Assembly (NCBI GenBank): GCA_032209605.1
Contig: JASFXZ010000039.1
Location: 930,001-994,000 of the forward strand
Length of the DNA: 64,000 nt
Source: Mactromeris polynyma
Lineage: Eukaryota; Mollusca; Bivalvia; Venerida; Mactridae
Reading direction: 5' to 3'
This document shows positions 12,585-23,700 of the stretch, piece after piece. Positions within the stretch are counted from its first letter, which is position 1, and each line of letters opens with the position of its first letter. A model generated the notes under the pieces. That model saw nothing but the letters and a program-made list of their open reading frames with translations, did no database searches and was not told the DNA's origin. Position numbers and translations under genes: made by a program.

Positions 12585-12807
12585 CAGTCAAACCTGTCTG
12601 TAAAGACCACCCATGTGAACAGCAAAATGTGGTCTTTGTTTACAGGTGGTCTCTATTAACAGATTAAATAAATGTTTCATTGAAAATGGTCTGATGGGAG
12701 ATAAAATTGGTGGTCTTTGCAGACAGGTTTAGCAATAGTGGTCTTTGTTCGCAGGTGGTCTTTGCAGACAGGTTTAGCAATAGTGGTCTTTACCACAGGT
12801 TTGACTG
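12585..12807. mobile_element. 223-bp TA-flanked MITE (Tc1/mariner-like ends)
   Basis: The ends CAGTCAAACCTGTCTG / ...CAGGTTTGACTG are flanked by TA on each side (12583-12584 and 12808-12809). CAGT-type ends with a TA duplication are characteristic of Tc1/mariner. The interior has tandem GTGGTCTTTGCAGACAGG words. The paralogous position near 58258 lacks the insertion (CTCTATATAATC), which confirms it as mobile. Confidence 0.75.
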
Positions 12808-12976
12808 TATAAGCTTTATTATTATAACACTTTTGGTTCGAAATGTCCAGTCGATTATCTGGCCCCTTTGTGTGTAATATTGACACATTTGTGTTACAAA
12901 TGCACTATTTGCAGTTGTTTGCCGATATATAAATAGCAATATGATTGTATATATGTTATTTGATTGTCAAACTTTA

Positions 12977-13197
12977 ACAAGAGATGTTTGTAAAGCATTA
13001 TGCCACCCTTGACCTTTGACCCTGTGACCCCAAAATCAACAGGGTTCCTCTGCTACCCATGGTGAATGTGTGAACCAAGTTTTAGGATGATAGGTCAAGG
13101 GATTCTTGAGTTATTGATCAGAAACAAAAAGGTTACGGACCGACTGACATGTGCAAACCAATATATTCTCTCTTTTTCGAAGGGGGGCATAAAAATC
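12977..13197. repeat. Interspersed repeat, AACAAGAG...GGGGGCATAAAAATC family
   Basis: About 220 bp from AACAAGAGATGTTTGTAAAGC to GGGGGGCATAAAAATC, with CTTGACCTTTGACC and GACCGACTGACATGTGCAAA inside. Copies occur at 28178-28398 and 52208-52425, and a related segment near 40480-40690. It is absent from the paralogous site near 58435. Confidence 0.7.
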
Positions 13198-13220
13198 ATA
13201 ACAAGAACAAACAGAATGTC

Positions 13221-14473
13221 GGACGAAGCGTACCACTTCTGAAGCGTACCAGGACTAAGCATACCATTTTACAGGACGAAGTGTACCACATAATACATAT
13301 AGAGGGAAACAAAACAATATAAAACTAATTATTTTTATACTGTAAAGAATATAATTTCAATGATAAAATAATGAATTAAAACAATTACTGTATAAAAACA
13401 ATGAATTTAAGATGATTACAGTATGAAATACTGTCGCATTTCATTCTAAAATACATGATTAACAACACACGTATAAGAATTAGAACAGGTAACATGTAAG
13501 GGTAAATTTAATACGGTCTTATTTCCACTAAGTGTTGATTCATACCTTAACAACAAACAACAAATAGTTATGTTTGGCCTTTAGCGTGCACACATGCTGT
13601 AGCTGTTTATTGTGACATGATGGTGAACCTATTTGGTTCGAAACAGTATATTTCAATGTCAATTTCAACATATGCTTATTTATATCAGTATACAATATAT
13701 ATAAATTGATCCGTTCATACAAATTCCCATCAAGTATTATCAGGCCAGAGTAAAACCCAGAGATAAACTTCATTCTTTAAAATGTAAAATGCTCTGGCAA
13801 ACTGTACCTGCCTAAGATTAACATCTAATAAAACTATGTAGCTCAATTACATTTGCGGTTGGTATATTATCAACCTACAAATCAACTGCATAATATATGT
13901 TCATTTGCAAGAATTGCGCTTAGTTAATGATCAATCTAACTAAACATTTATCAATAATACGACCTGAAATTTAGCCAAAGTTCTGAATTTTCAAAAGAAA
14001 CTTGTATATAATCAAACGGCGTGCTCGCTAGAACTGATTTCAGAACCGTTTCATACCCCTAAACAATTCTACATTATATTTCTATTGGCTCTTGTTTCAA
14101 CAAAACAACTTTTGATTGGCTAAATAGAACATAACATCTTTCATGACTACCGCCTGACCACTGGTCAATCAAACGTACCGTGACTAGAAGACAATACTTT
14201 CCCGCTATTCTACGAACCGCGGGAAAGTATATTTCTATAGTCGACAAACAAAGATAATCATATTTGAACAAACAATTTTGATAATAATTAAGTTTTAACT
14301 AATTGTTACTAGTATAATTAAAAACTATTCAATTTAACCCGATTATTTACCAACATTAGGTGACCGTGTTTTTAACACCTACTACATAGCTGAAAATAAC
14401 AGATTAAAAATCACTATATATTCTTTGTGGTACACTTCGTCCTAAAATGGTACGCTTCGGAAGTGGTCCTGCA
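13221..14473. mobile_element. 1.25-kb element with GAAGCGTACC inverted ends, copy 1
   Basis: The left end GGACGAAGCGTACCACTTC, with further GAAGCGTACC and GACGAAGTGTACCAC motifs, is answered in reverse at the right end by GTGGTACACTTCGTCC and GGTACGCTTCGG. No protein family was recognised between them. The third CARD locus (58430-58465) passes directly from CTTTAAAATGCATACC to ACAAACATATCC without it, giving an approximate empty site. Confidence 0.6.
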
Positions 14474-14949
14474 TCGAACAAACATATCCGAGTAGAATTT
14501 GCCAAAAATAAAGTGAAGTGTTTTTAGTGAAGTGTTTTTAATTTTATTGTCTACAGTGTATTGTGTAACTGTGTATACAGAAATATTTAAACATTCGAAC
14601 TTTCGGAATTTTCTTGATGGGGTCCAAGCTACTAAAGTAACGCATTCATATACTAGAAAGTGAGACCCAAAAACTGCACCCAAAGAAAGAACATAAACTT
14701 ATTTATCCGAAAAGCAGTGTTATCCGAGATGCTGCAAACTAAGTTCAATATTAAAGTTCCCGTTCAAGCCCATCCACTTTGAATAATCTATTTTCAAACA
14801 ATTTTATCAATATTGAGGGGATTTTTAGCAACATTAAGAAAATGTATACCTCGACAGAAAAACGCAATCAATATCGTTCTACGCCCGTTTCCACTGTAAT
14901 ATTTCCAAAACCCAATGTCCTGACAGAGTTGTCGATCTTATTGGAATAC

Positions 14950-16697
14950 TAACGACTCGCCACATAACGATTCGCCACAGTTGTATAACGATTCGCCACA
15001 GTTTTAACGATCGCCACAGTTTTTTATTAGGCTTATAATGATGATACAGATATCAGTAATTATTATTGTTAAATATGACCTATCTATTACACACTCACAC
15101 ACATATCCGTGATACTCAGAAGTGTTATAAATAACACAATATCAATTATGATTCAATTTTAAATCCACACACGTGACCAAAATAATAATATAAGATTGAG
15201 GTTTACATAAAAGAAACAATGAAACAGTCGGAATAATTATTACTTTTCAATCGTCAAAACAACAAAATTTGGTTTTAAAGCGTACACTATATTTTCGGAA
15301 GTATTTTGTATTTCCGAGTTTTATATGTGTTTATCAAATAATGTTTTATGTTTTATAAAGTCGAGAAGAATGAGTAGTTAAATACAAAAATGGATAATTG
15401 CACGTAATTGCCTGTTCATTCTTCAGTTTGTCAAAAAATTACATTGGTTATCACCTTTAAAATGTTGTTGTAAGAGATATCTAACAGCGCCCTGTTGGAT
15501 GCATGTATCCATGTATGGACCTGTGTAAAAGTCACAGCAGGCCCGGTTCCAGAAATTCCAGAGGGGGGGGGGGGCAAACAATGAGGACAAATGCCTCGCA
15601 CTTGAGGCGCACAACGCCGAGTGGTGGTTGGTGCGGGAGAAGGATTCCCTTCCTTTAAGGGGGTTCCGGGGACCACAACCGAAAAATTACAATATATGTA
15701 TGAAATAGTGCCTTCTGCAGCATTTCGGGGTATCAATTTTGAGGACTTATTCGTGAGAATTGCACTAGTATTATCTCGTTAAAAATACTAACAAGTACCA
15801 ACATTTTAATTTCCAGGTGACAATCCCTCCAGTCAGCCTTAAGTAAAAACCCTTGTCACAAGAGAAGTAGAAGCCAATTCGTTGAAAGTTGGCTGAGTTA
15901 CATTCAATACGAAGAACATGCTAGTACTGGTTAGTTACCCGGGAAATAAAAGAGACTGCACGCTCGCCATATACGTCTCTATTCTTGTCATGTACTAATT
16001 TTGATAGTTCATGTTTTTTTTCTAATGATAAAAATATCGTTCGGTTATACGAAATGCGCTGCAGTGATCCGTATATATACAAGTTGGTGTCCATATCTCT
16101 ATTCCTGTCAATTACTAGTTTTGTTTGTTCATGTTTTTGTAACTTTCGTTTTGAATTGTTCGTTGTTACTTGTTGATCATATATGCGACGGTAAAGAAAG
16201 CTTATCTTTATCTCTAAAGTGTTAGTCGTCATGTAGGTGCTGCAGTGATTCGTATATATATACAAGTTGATGTCCATATTTTATGTATTTTTTATGATAG
16301 CATCTCTTTTCCAGCTTTGTTTTGCACTACTCAAATCTATTATAATTTATCATACACAATTGTGCTTTATATTAAAATCTAATAGAATATATTGCGTGTG
16401 TTCTTTCTTATTTTAGGTGTTTGTATCAAAATACACCATCATAACTTAATTAATATACTCGTTATTTACTCAGGCATTGTCAAAATCACACCGGGTTCCG
16501 AGTTTCTTGCATGCAAACATCATTTCCCGTAACAATGTCCTCTGGAAGTTTCTTCTATAAATACAATGTGCACCATTTATCATCCAAATTTTATTTATCA
16601 CACCTGTGGCGAATCGTTATACAACTGTGGCGAATCGTTATACAACTATGGCGAATCGTTATTCCACTGTGGCGAATCGTTATGTGGCGAATCGTTA
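14950..16697. mobile_element. 1.75-kb element with TAACGATTCGCCACA subterminal repeats, copy 1
   Basis: The left end has a run of TAACGAYTCGCCACA motifs (14950-15025). The right end has five in reverse (TGTGGCGAATCGTTA, 16604-16697), so both ends read TAACGAYTCGCCACATAACG inward. The interior contains a secondary repeat (15530-15740) starting CCCGGTTCCAGAAATTCCAG with a poly-G tract. No transposase was recognised. The peptide LWRIVIQLWRIVI read across the right end is merely the translated repeat. Confidence 0.6.
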
Positions 16698-18142
16698 TAT
16701 TACCCTTAATTGTACTGTGTGTACTTTCGTTTTCATAGTAATTTGTATCAGATAGTTCTGCTAAAGGATATGCTCGGACTTTTCATCTTTGTGGGTGAAC
16801 AATAAGTGACAAAACACAAATCGAGAAAACCACTTCATTCGAAAAAATCCGTTCAATATAAAAAGTTACAGGCAAAACTCTGTATATATATACACTGTAA
16901 CCGAGAAGTCACGTGGGAAGAGGTGCATGTGATGGTTAGCTGGAAAGGCTTCGATCAGCAACAGATAGTATAGCAAACAAGTACAAAAGTTGCTACAGAA
17001 TGCAGCAAATGGATGTAGCACAGCGAACAATATGGGTTAAATACAAGTTGAGCCAGAATGAGGTAGAAGAACTTGTGACTGACATATAATAGAAGACAAT
17101 GATATGCAGTTACTAAAAAGATGAGACTTTGCGACTCCGGTTTGCAAAGGAAATAAAAAACGTAGTTCACCTGTGTAGAATGCAAAACTGCTATATATTA
17201 AATACATTTATTTATGTATAACGTTTTAGGGTAGAAATGTGTTGGCAGAATAATCCGTGGCCATCATTGTGGATGCAAAACTTCATAAATGTTAGTTCAT
17301 TTGTAGACAAGTGAACTGTAGTGGTGATGAAAAATTGAATTATTTTTCGACTGGATCAAAAATTGAAGACAAATAACTAACATAAAAAATTACATGGAAA
17401 TGGTGCAATAAATATGACAGTGACCATAACTGTATTTGGTAACTTTATTAGTGTACTATATATATATACACATACATACACATATATATACAACATGGCC
17501 ATGACGGCCCTTTATTGCTGAACTGAGTATTATATACTACGTTTCCATGCAAGGTTGCGTAAATTCTTCTATTGTGTTTTTAATTTTGTAGCTCATCGCT
17601 CTAATGTGCAATGGACTGCAACAATTTGAAATTTTTTGAAAGAGACCAATGCAAGAATGGTTTTGGTGAAGTTTGAGCAAAAGTTTTGTTATTGAAGTAA
17701 TTTGATAAAATGTTGATGGCAAACATGAACAAGCGACACAGGGTTATCCCAAGAACTCATCTTGGAGCAATGCTAAAAAACAATGTACAGATGTATTTTA
17801 AACAAAATTATCATGGTAATCGTCGGTGCTAAATATGTTGGTTTGCTAACATGTGTGTTTAGTTTGGATGTAAAGTATCATTGTTAGTTACTAACGTATT
17901 GGTGGTGAAGGTGAAATAATAACCATGGTGCAATCACAGTAATAATATATGATGAAATAAGATAATGATAAATCATAAGAAACAAAGTTATTATGTTAAC
18001 CAAAAAAGGCAAGGTATTATCATAATAATAATAACTTAATATATACATCATTTTACATTAAGGACATTAAGCTAGTATTGGATGTAAATGTACAATGTAA
18101 TTAAATGTGTATGAGTTGTGGACGAACATGAATAATGAAAAC
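16698..18142. other. Block X non-coding DNA, no gene recognised
   Basis: AT-rich, with TA/CA microsatellite at 17455-17490. Almost base-identical in unit 2 (34111-35555), so identical short frames there reflect recent duplication and not coding constraint. Confidence 0.6.
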
Positions 18143-19660
18143 TTTTTATTTTTATTTTTTTATTTAATCATACATACATAACATATAGGAGCTTATCATA
18201 TACATGTACATATAAATGCATAATAAACGTGGCAGTTGTTTAAAGATATACTACATTGTAGGTATTTCTATATCTATTATATTGCTAGTTCGTATATTCA
18301 CAGTAAAAAAAAATTAAATGTGACAATATGACAAAAAGGTTTGTATGTAGAAAAAGATAGAAACCAGACACACCTTTGATATAATCTAGTCTAGTATACT
18401 ATTACAGTACGAAAACGAAAAGAGACTAGATCATTTCGATGTGTGGTTAAAACAGCTTTTGAAAAATCAACGAGGAATGCTTACAGTATAAGCATTGATA
18501 ACGTTATATTTAGTTCTTGATTAGATTAAAGGCAGGTGTTTGTTAAAGATTGTTAAAAAACGATCATTGACCTTTCGCTGATTAAGGTATATAGCCAGTG
18601 TTTTATATTCGTATGTAAATATATTGTATAGGTTGCTGGTTTTAGTCCAATTGTCGCTTTCAAAGTATGCTTTGCTAATGCAAAAAGCTATTAATGATAG
18701 TATTTGGTTCATATGATGGTATTCGCAATTACTTATCTTATATCCATTAACTATATGTTTGAGAATCCGGACATTTTTATTTATCCCAAACATATTGAAT
18801 ACAGTTTGAACATCAGTCCATAATTTATTCGTTTGTGGACAATCGATGAAAAGATGATTATATGTTTCGGTAACATTGCATTAGCCTGGAATCCTGGCCA
18901 AACCTCCTATTGCTCCGCGTCTGTTATCTGAGATTGAATGTATGAAGGAGTATAGTGCAGACCAATCAATGTGTAAGTTAAGTACAGCTTCCCAGTGACC
19001 ATGCATGTACGGTTTGGTGAATTTTGACGATATAAGATACTTATAAATGTAGTTGCTGTTAATATTTTCAAGTCTTAGTTTATTGACTTTTATCTCAAGA
19101 GAAGTATAAACTAATGTATGTTTTGAAGTATGCTTCCATGATTTAGGGATTGATTTTAGTAATATGCTGTATTCTGAGATCCAGTTGTGTGTGCTAATAA
19201 GTTTGTTACGAATTGTTTGTGAACTTAGATCACCGTGTTTGTCTAGCAGTGGAGTTTATCCAGTTTGGGAATATTAAACATTTACCGTTGTACTTGATAT
19301 TTTTGTTTCCCCATATTACTTCTTTGCGTATTTCGCGGAAGTTTTTAATTTCTGCACAATTTGTGCATTTTAACTGTAACCATGTTTACAATGTTGGTAT
19401 TTTTAGATCTAATAGTTTTTTAATGTTTAGATTCATGTAAAATAACAGGAAATTGTTACCGTATTGTTTAAAGTATAAATTTGGTATCATTTTCCACTTA
19501 GCCGTATTTTTATTATCACACATAGCTTGTACCCATTTTATTTTTAACGACTTTATATGTGACTCAATATTTAGCATTTCTAGTCCTCCTAATCGTTTAT
19601 CGCCGATCAATGTCTTTCTTTTAATTGTGTCTCTTTGAATAATGAAAATGTAAACGACTG
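18143..19660 (-). mobile_element. 5'-truncated LINE remnant (C-terminal end of ORF2), copy 1
   Basis: Minus-strand fragments read like the region after reverse transcriptase in L1/Tx1-type ORF2 proteins: LIGDKRLGGLEMLNIESHIK then SLKIKWVQAM, later HGHWEAVLNLHIDWSALYSF, and ETYNHLFIDCPQTNELW, a zinc-knuckle-like segment. The frame is broken by stops and frameshifts. The 3' end (lower coordinates, 18143-18168) is A-rich on the minus strand, consistent with a LINE tail. The reverse transcriptase core and endonuclease are missing (5' truncation near 19660). Copy 2 is at 35556-37073. Confidence 0.7.
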
Positions 19661-20386
19661 TATTGATGTCCTTGTAAATGGAAATGTGGGGCTTACTTAT
19701 GTTACGTGGCCCATTTCGGTACCCGCACGTAACGTAGTGGAGGCAACAGTGATCCATAACCAGTGATGTGATGATGGCAAGATATAACGACAATAGCACA
19801 GTTCCGCTTGATCAAATTTAATAACAGTGACACAAAGTTCGCAGAGTAATAATAATGTTCACAGAAAAGTATATTTAATAAATAGTCACTAAGTTAAGTT
19901 TCAAAATACACAAAGTCTTAAAGTTTAAATCACGAAGAAAACACGAAGTAAAACTAGTGACAAAGTCAAATAGTCACTAAGACAAATGTCACTTAGACAA
20001 TTTCCTTAAAGGTATCTCATAGCAACTAATATTATTTATTTTATTTGATGTCTTACTGACAAATTACCCGCGAAAGAGGGGAGGTGTCATGCGTTTATCA
20101 CGTGATTCTAATTAACAAATGAAATGGCGCTTTTAACTAAATAAAGGATCAATGGGCGTGTTCTTTATTATTTCATAATACATACAAAAACCTTTGTCTT
20201 GCCTAGAGACTGTTTCCCCGCAGAAGCCACATATAATTATAAATGTTACGCCGAAACCATATACGCGTATTTGTCTATCAATTAGGTAATTAAACAGTCG
20301 ATTCAAATATACTTATATAGATAAAGATTATCATTCAACAAACCTGTCATCGGTTTACAACTTAAACGTTTATGGTTACTTACTTA
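19661..20386. other. Spacer between LINE remnant and MITE
   Basis: Begins near TGTTACGTGGCCC...GCACGTAA, an imperfect palindrome that could be an LTR edge. No primer-binding site, polypurine tract or coding sequence was found, so no call is made. Confidence 0.4.
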
Positions 20387-20631
20387 TGGTGGCATATTAC
20401 TGCCACCAGTTAGCATGATAACGTTCGCGAATTAATTCGTGTCAACCACTTAATTATTACGATAATTATCTAGCTATCTAGTTAATATTCGTGATAAATT
20501 TTCGGTAAGATAAATATCATACAACTAGAAACAGGCTTGAAAGTGCCCAAAACTGCCACCTCTTACCTTTTTATGATGTATTACACTAGATTTAAGTTAT
20601 CATGCTAACTGGTGGCAGTAATATGCCACCA
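20387..20631. mobile_element. 245-bp MITE with ~35-bp perfect inverted ends and 6-bp duplication
   Basis: TGGTGGCATATTACTGCCAC and a further 15 bp are repeated exactly in reverse at the right end. TACTTA flanks both sides (20381-20386 and 20632-20637). The terminal 20 bases can themselves fold (GGTGGCA...TGCCACC), so the element can form a hairpin within a hairpin. Copy 2 is at 37777-38021. Confidence 0.75.
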
Positions 20632-20696
20632 TACTTAATAGTATCAATGAAACAAAGAACCTTTATAAGTCATAGTAATGCGTTGCTATAGTATCA

Positions 20697-20790
20697 CAAT
20701 CACGTGGGCGTTTGGCAGTCTGATAGTATGTGGACATGCAAACAGTAAAAATTAACACTTCAACAATCACGTGGGCGTTTGGCAGTCTGA
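20697..20790. repeat. Short direct duplication at the 3' end of RPA1-like copy 1
   Basis: CAATCACGTGGGCGTTTGGC followed by AGTCTGA occurs twice about 66 bp apart. The right copy encodes the last codons (AKRPRDC) and the left lies just after the stop. The same arrangement exists in copy 2 near 38090-38180. Confidence 0.8.
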
Positions 20791-23700
20791 ATGGTCAGTT
20801 TGCCATTATGAAATGTCCCACGAGCATTAATGGGAAGTGATTCTGTTAAGAAGTCGTGAAGGGCTGGATCTTCTTCCATGGTTTGTAAGTCAGGCAAGTT
20901 AACTATCAGTTCTAAGTCTGGTTTGAACAATTTCCTCATTTCGTGTGTGCCCATACTTCTTTTGAGCACTACTTGTGCTAAGCAATAATAACTCTGTTGA
21001 GTTAATGATTTTCCTTTGCACTTCGGGCAAGTTCCATCTTCTAATTTTTTGTTCCGACATTCTGAAAAGATACGATAAAAGTTGAGCGTAATGTGTAAAA
21101 TTATTATAGATAATATTGTTACTCAAATCTTGCTTTATATGATATATATTATTAGTTGGCTATATTGCGACACTCAAATTTGGCGCTAAAACAGTTGGAT
21201 AGAGAATGTGATCCTTATCAGGGAATGCACAACCATGATTAAAGCGGGAAGGTTATGTGTTTTGAACAAATAAATACTATGCTATAATCATTCATATTTA
21301 TAGAAACGAAGCACAATTGTATATGTTGGAACAGATTTCGAATGTTCAGCACAAGACTATCCTAAATCCTCTGTATTGATGTTGGAGTTATGTAAGTCTT
21401 TCACTGAAATCTCGATTTGTTGATTTATTGTTGATGTGAACAGAAAATCAATGACGCTGAGAAGGCAAACAAACCTGGGTTTGGGCAGCACTGATATTTA
21501 TGCGCCGAAGTGACGCCCATAACCTGAAACTCCTCAGGCTCTGAACCACTACTGTTGGTGCTGTCTGCAGTGAAGTCTTCGTCGTCAAAACGGGGGCCCA
21601 TCTGTGGTAGGTCAATTGAGTCTTGTGGGAGGAACTGGAATGATTAGAGTCATCACTGAGGAAAGCTTGTTCGAAGAGTGTGTGTTTCAAATGAAACTTG
21701 GTGTTCCATAAACATGATAACATTTTAAACTGTAGCTTGAATACGAAATGAGACACACATGATTCATAGGAAATGGACACATTTGTTGTCCAATATATTG
21801 ATCCAACATGTTGATTATTTGTACAACACAAGGTCTATACATAATGGGCCCGTTTTATCAACGTTCTTACGCACGAAATTTTCGTAAGATTTACTTACGA
21901 CATTCTTACGATCGCAAGAGCGTTTTATCAATATTTTCGTACGCATGCAGACGCTACGAATTCGTAAGATTTTCTTACGACGTTCTTACTATCGCAAGAG
22001 CGTTTTATCAATATTTTCTTACGCATGCAGACGCTACAAATTCGTAAGTTTAAGCCAAAAAGCTACGAATGGTCATAGGCATGCGTAACATTCGTAAATA
22101 TAGGCTAAGAGACAAATTTGATCAGATGCTAAAGAGAACCATTCTATATTTCTATATTTAAGTGTCATGCAATTAACAATTTCAATAATTTTAGCCTTAC
22201 TGACAAAAGAACAGAAGAGCTTATGCGATGGCGCGGTGTCTGTCGTCCGTACGCCCGTCCGTACGTCCGTAAACAATTGCTTGTGAACATGATAAAGACG
22301 TTAGTTTGATTGTATTTCAATCAAATTTATACAGTAGTTAGATATCCATAAGAGCTCTGTTCCTTTCGATATCTAGCCAGAACTGCCTATGCATTACTGG
22401 ATTATGGCCCTTAAAATTGTCAATTTTCTATAATACAGCTTGTGAACAGAATAGCACCTTCAATATTATCCGATGTTTACCAAACTTATACAGTAGGTAG
22501 ATATCCATGAAAGCTCGGTCCCTTTCGAAAATCAGCCAGATCCACTCGTGCTTGACTAGATTATGGTATCTTGAAAATGACAAAATTGCCATGCATGAGC
22601 TTGTGAATAGCTTCTATTCTTTATTTGAACTTCACAAACTTGGACAGTCGTTTGATATCCATGAGATCTTGGTTCTTTTTGAAAAGACAGATACGTGCAT
22701 TCATGACTGCATTATGGCCCTTGATTTTGGCAATATTTATGTAATCAATATAGCCTCCATAATTGCCTTCTTATAACTTAAAGACAAAAAGTGAACGAAT
22801 TCAGTCAGCCAGTAGAGCACATGCCCTCGTTGGTCTCTTGTTTTATAGATGTTTGCATAAGAGTGGTGTATGCATGTCTATATTCTATTTGCAGTCTAAG
22901 ATACACAAATGTTAACCATAAATTAGTGTTGAATTGTATTTATGTCCTTACTTCAAAGCACATACATTATTTTACTTTGCTTTTGTTTATATTATCATCA
23001 GTGTTGTTTTTTTAAAAATGTACAAACACCACAACTCAAATACACATTTGAATTTATTGCTGCATAAACAATAAGAAAATAACAATAACAAAATATATAT
23101 AACAATAATAAATAAATCATTTAGAACTGAAGGGGTTCAATGTGGCAAATTTCAGTTGTTTAAATTCAACAGATTCCCTTTTAAGTTGAACCAATTCTCT
23201 GAAAGGAGACAATTTCTCTTTTTTTTAATTATATCAGTTCTGATAGACAGTCACCTGAAATACAGGAAATTTATTGTGAGACAAATATGCAGATAAAGCT
23301 ACAAATATAACTTTGTTCTGTCAACAAATTTTGTTCTAGTTTTTAATCCTTATACCAATATGAACCTTTTATTTACCTAAATGGACTGAAAATTGTGGAT
23401 AATTACTAAAAATTAATACAAATAACTATAGGACAGCAGTAAACCCAACATACATTTACGCTTCCTTTTGCCCGCCTGTGCATTGTTGGTGTTGGAACAT
23501 ATAGCGGCTGAAATGTATAAGAAGTATGCATTTATTTTACAAATGAAAAAAAGTTAATCAGACGCCCAGTTAGTTCATTTGGTAGAGTGCTATAGCAGAA
23601 TTTCTGGGGTAGAGGGTTCGAACACCACATTCATATTGATCTACTTTAGGCTTAATAAAAGTTCATTTGTGATTATTTACTGGCATAACCGTCATAACAA

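Noticed and set aside
15921..16277. 118-codon frame conserved at 33334-33690
   Set aside because: Conservation is explained by the recent segmental duplication; third-position pattern is not coding-like and no family was recognised.
16511..16738. LWRIVIQ-repeat peptide and its copy at 33924
   Set aside because: Translation of the TGTGGCGAATCGTTA terminal array of a transposon.
19698..19760. LTR retrotransposon edge (TGTTACGTGG...)
   Set aside because: No second LTR, primer-binding site or polypurine tract seen.
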